NCBI GenBank assembly: GCA_047605765.1
Contig: JASGFB010000116.1
Coordinates: forward strand, 1 to 13,654
Direction: 5' to 3'
DNA: 13,654 nucleotides
Origin: JBGVSA01 sp047605765
GTDB taxonomy: Bacteria > Pseudomonadota > Gammaproteobacteria > Burkholderiales > Rhodocyclaceae
In this document: piece by piece, positions 13,201 through 13,654 of the stretch
How the letters are laid out: each line of letters opens with the position of its first letter
Numbering within the stretch: the stretch's first letter is position 1
Position numbers and translations under genes: made by a program
The notes under the pieces: generated by a model
Told to the model about the DNA's origin: nothing
Databases searched by the model: none
What the model saw: the letters and a program-made list of their open reading frames with translations, nothing else

Positions 13201-13654
13201 ATGGCTACCACCAGCAAGTACTTCATCACGTCGTCATCGGGTGCCAATTTTCTGGACCTCGACCTGTCGTACGGTAGCCTGACCCTGGCCGGGCAGACCA
13301 TCGCCTATGTCGGATCGAGCAGCGTCGATGCGGTGTTCGTGCGCCCCGGCATCAGTTTCGATTTCACCGCCAGCGGCGCCGGCGCCGACAAGCTGTATCT
13401 GGAAGGCAACTATGCCGACTATGCGGTCAGCGTATCGGGGGTGAATCTCACGCTCACGCGCGGCGCCGGTGCCACGGCGGAGAGCGTCACGCTCGCGCGC
13501 ACCAACAACGCCGTCACCACTGATCAACTGGTGTTCGCCGACGGTACCGTCAGCTCGCTCGACCTGTACCAGCACGTGGTCAACGCTGCGCCGGCGCCGA
13601 CACCCGGCGGCGAGACCTCGGTGGCGCCGCTGCCGCCGGCCGCCGAGGGCGCGC
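13201..13654 (+). CDS. Probable second secreted repeat/surface protein, 5' part (runs off window)
   Basis: The ATG at 13201 follows AAGGA (13189-13193, seven-base spacing), and the frame stays open to the window end for 151 codons. The visible part has no signal peptide or charged N-region, and is rich in Gly, Ala, Ser, Thr, Val and Asp. It reads as a beta-strand domain: FITSSSGANFLDLDLSYG, GADKLYLEGNYADYAVSVSG, VNLTLTRG and DQLVFADGTVSSLDLYQHV. This style is common in N-terminal parts of type I secreted calcium-binding or adhesin-like proteins. From about residue 129 it becomes a Pro/Ala-rich linker (APAPTPGG, APLPPAAEG), so further domains should follow. It has the same strand and context as the octad protein, and could be a second substrate of the exporter at 4316-8930. 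I cannot see whether it has RTX repeats or a C-terminal signal, and I assign no function. Confidence 0.75.
   Translation, partial: MATTSKYFITSSSGANFLDLDLSYGSLTLAGQTIAYVGSSSVDAVFVRPGISFDFTASGAGADKLYLEGNYADYAVSVSGVNLTLTRGAGATAESVTLARTNNAVTTDQLVFADGTVSSLDLYQHVVNAAPAPTPGGETSVAPLPPAAEGA

Overview
The window is GC-rich, densely coded DNA from a Gram-negative proteobacterium. The outer-membrane TolC-type gene, the HlyD-type adaptor, the codon bias and the overall GC content fit a betaproteobacterium, possibly from the Azoarcus/Thauera/Zoogloea side. That placement is an impression from composition and gene style, not a demonstrated match. No tRNA, rRNA, CRISPR array, transposase or integrase was seen.

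Layout. (1) At 2-944 lie the 3' end of an AraC-family regulator, cut by the window edge, and a small unrecognised gene with a strong ribosome-binding site. (2) At 1017-3925 lies a regulatory block. A LytTR-type response regulator is on the minus strand. Opposite it, on the plus strand, are a protein joining a histidine-kinase-like ATPase domain to a receiver domain, and a very short LytS-like kinase relative. A 553-bp intergenic region containing an unusually AT-rich patch separates the divergent genes. (3) A 390-bp gap follows, with three dyad symmetries at its start. (4) At 4316-8930 is a compact type I secretion operon of TolC-like outer-membrane channel, ABC exporter and HlyD-like adaptor, each pair overlapping by the four bases ATGA. 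(5) At 9010-12963 is a 1317-residue putative substrate of that exporter. From 13201 to the window end is the start of a second probable secreted protein.

The most striking element is the middle of the 1317-residue protein. Residues 194-824 are 79 consecutive copies of an eight-residue unit with consensus LTPxQvAA, and only one unit deviates in length. Distinctive units recur every six or seven copies, so there is a second repeat layer of 48 or 56 residues. Two adjacent 168-bp supra-units are identical except for one silent base, which points to very recent expansion. The octad tract is followed by cadherin-like and Ig-like domains and an unrecognised C-terminal domain. No calcium-binding RTX repeats are present, although the gene sits directly behind a type I exporter.

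The second point of interest is the regulatory block. The LytS-like protein keeps the phosphoacceptor-type histidine but seems to have lost the ATP-binding asparagine. The neighbouring ATPase-receiver protein has the ATPase fold but no recognisable histidine domain. With the LytTR regulator they may form a split or degenerate two-component circuit, plausibly controlling the adjacent secretion and adhesin operon. That functional link is inferred from position only.
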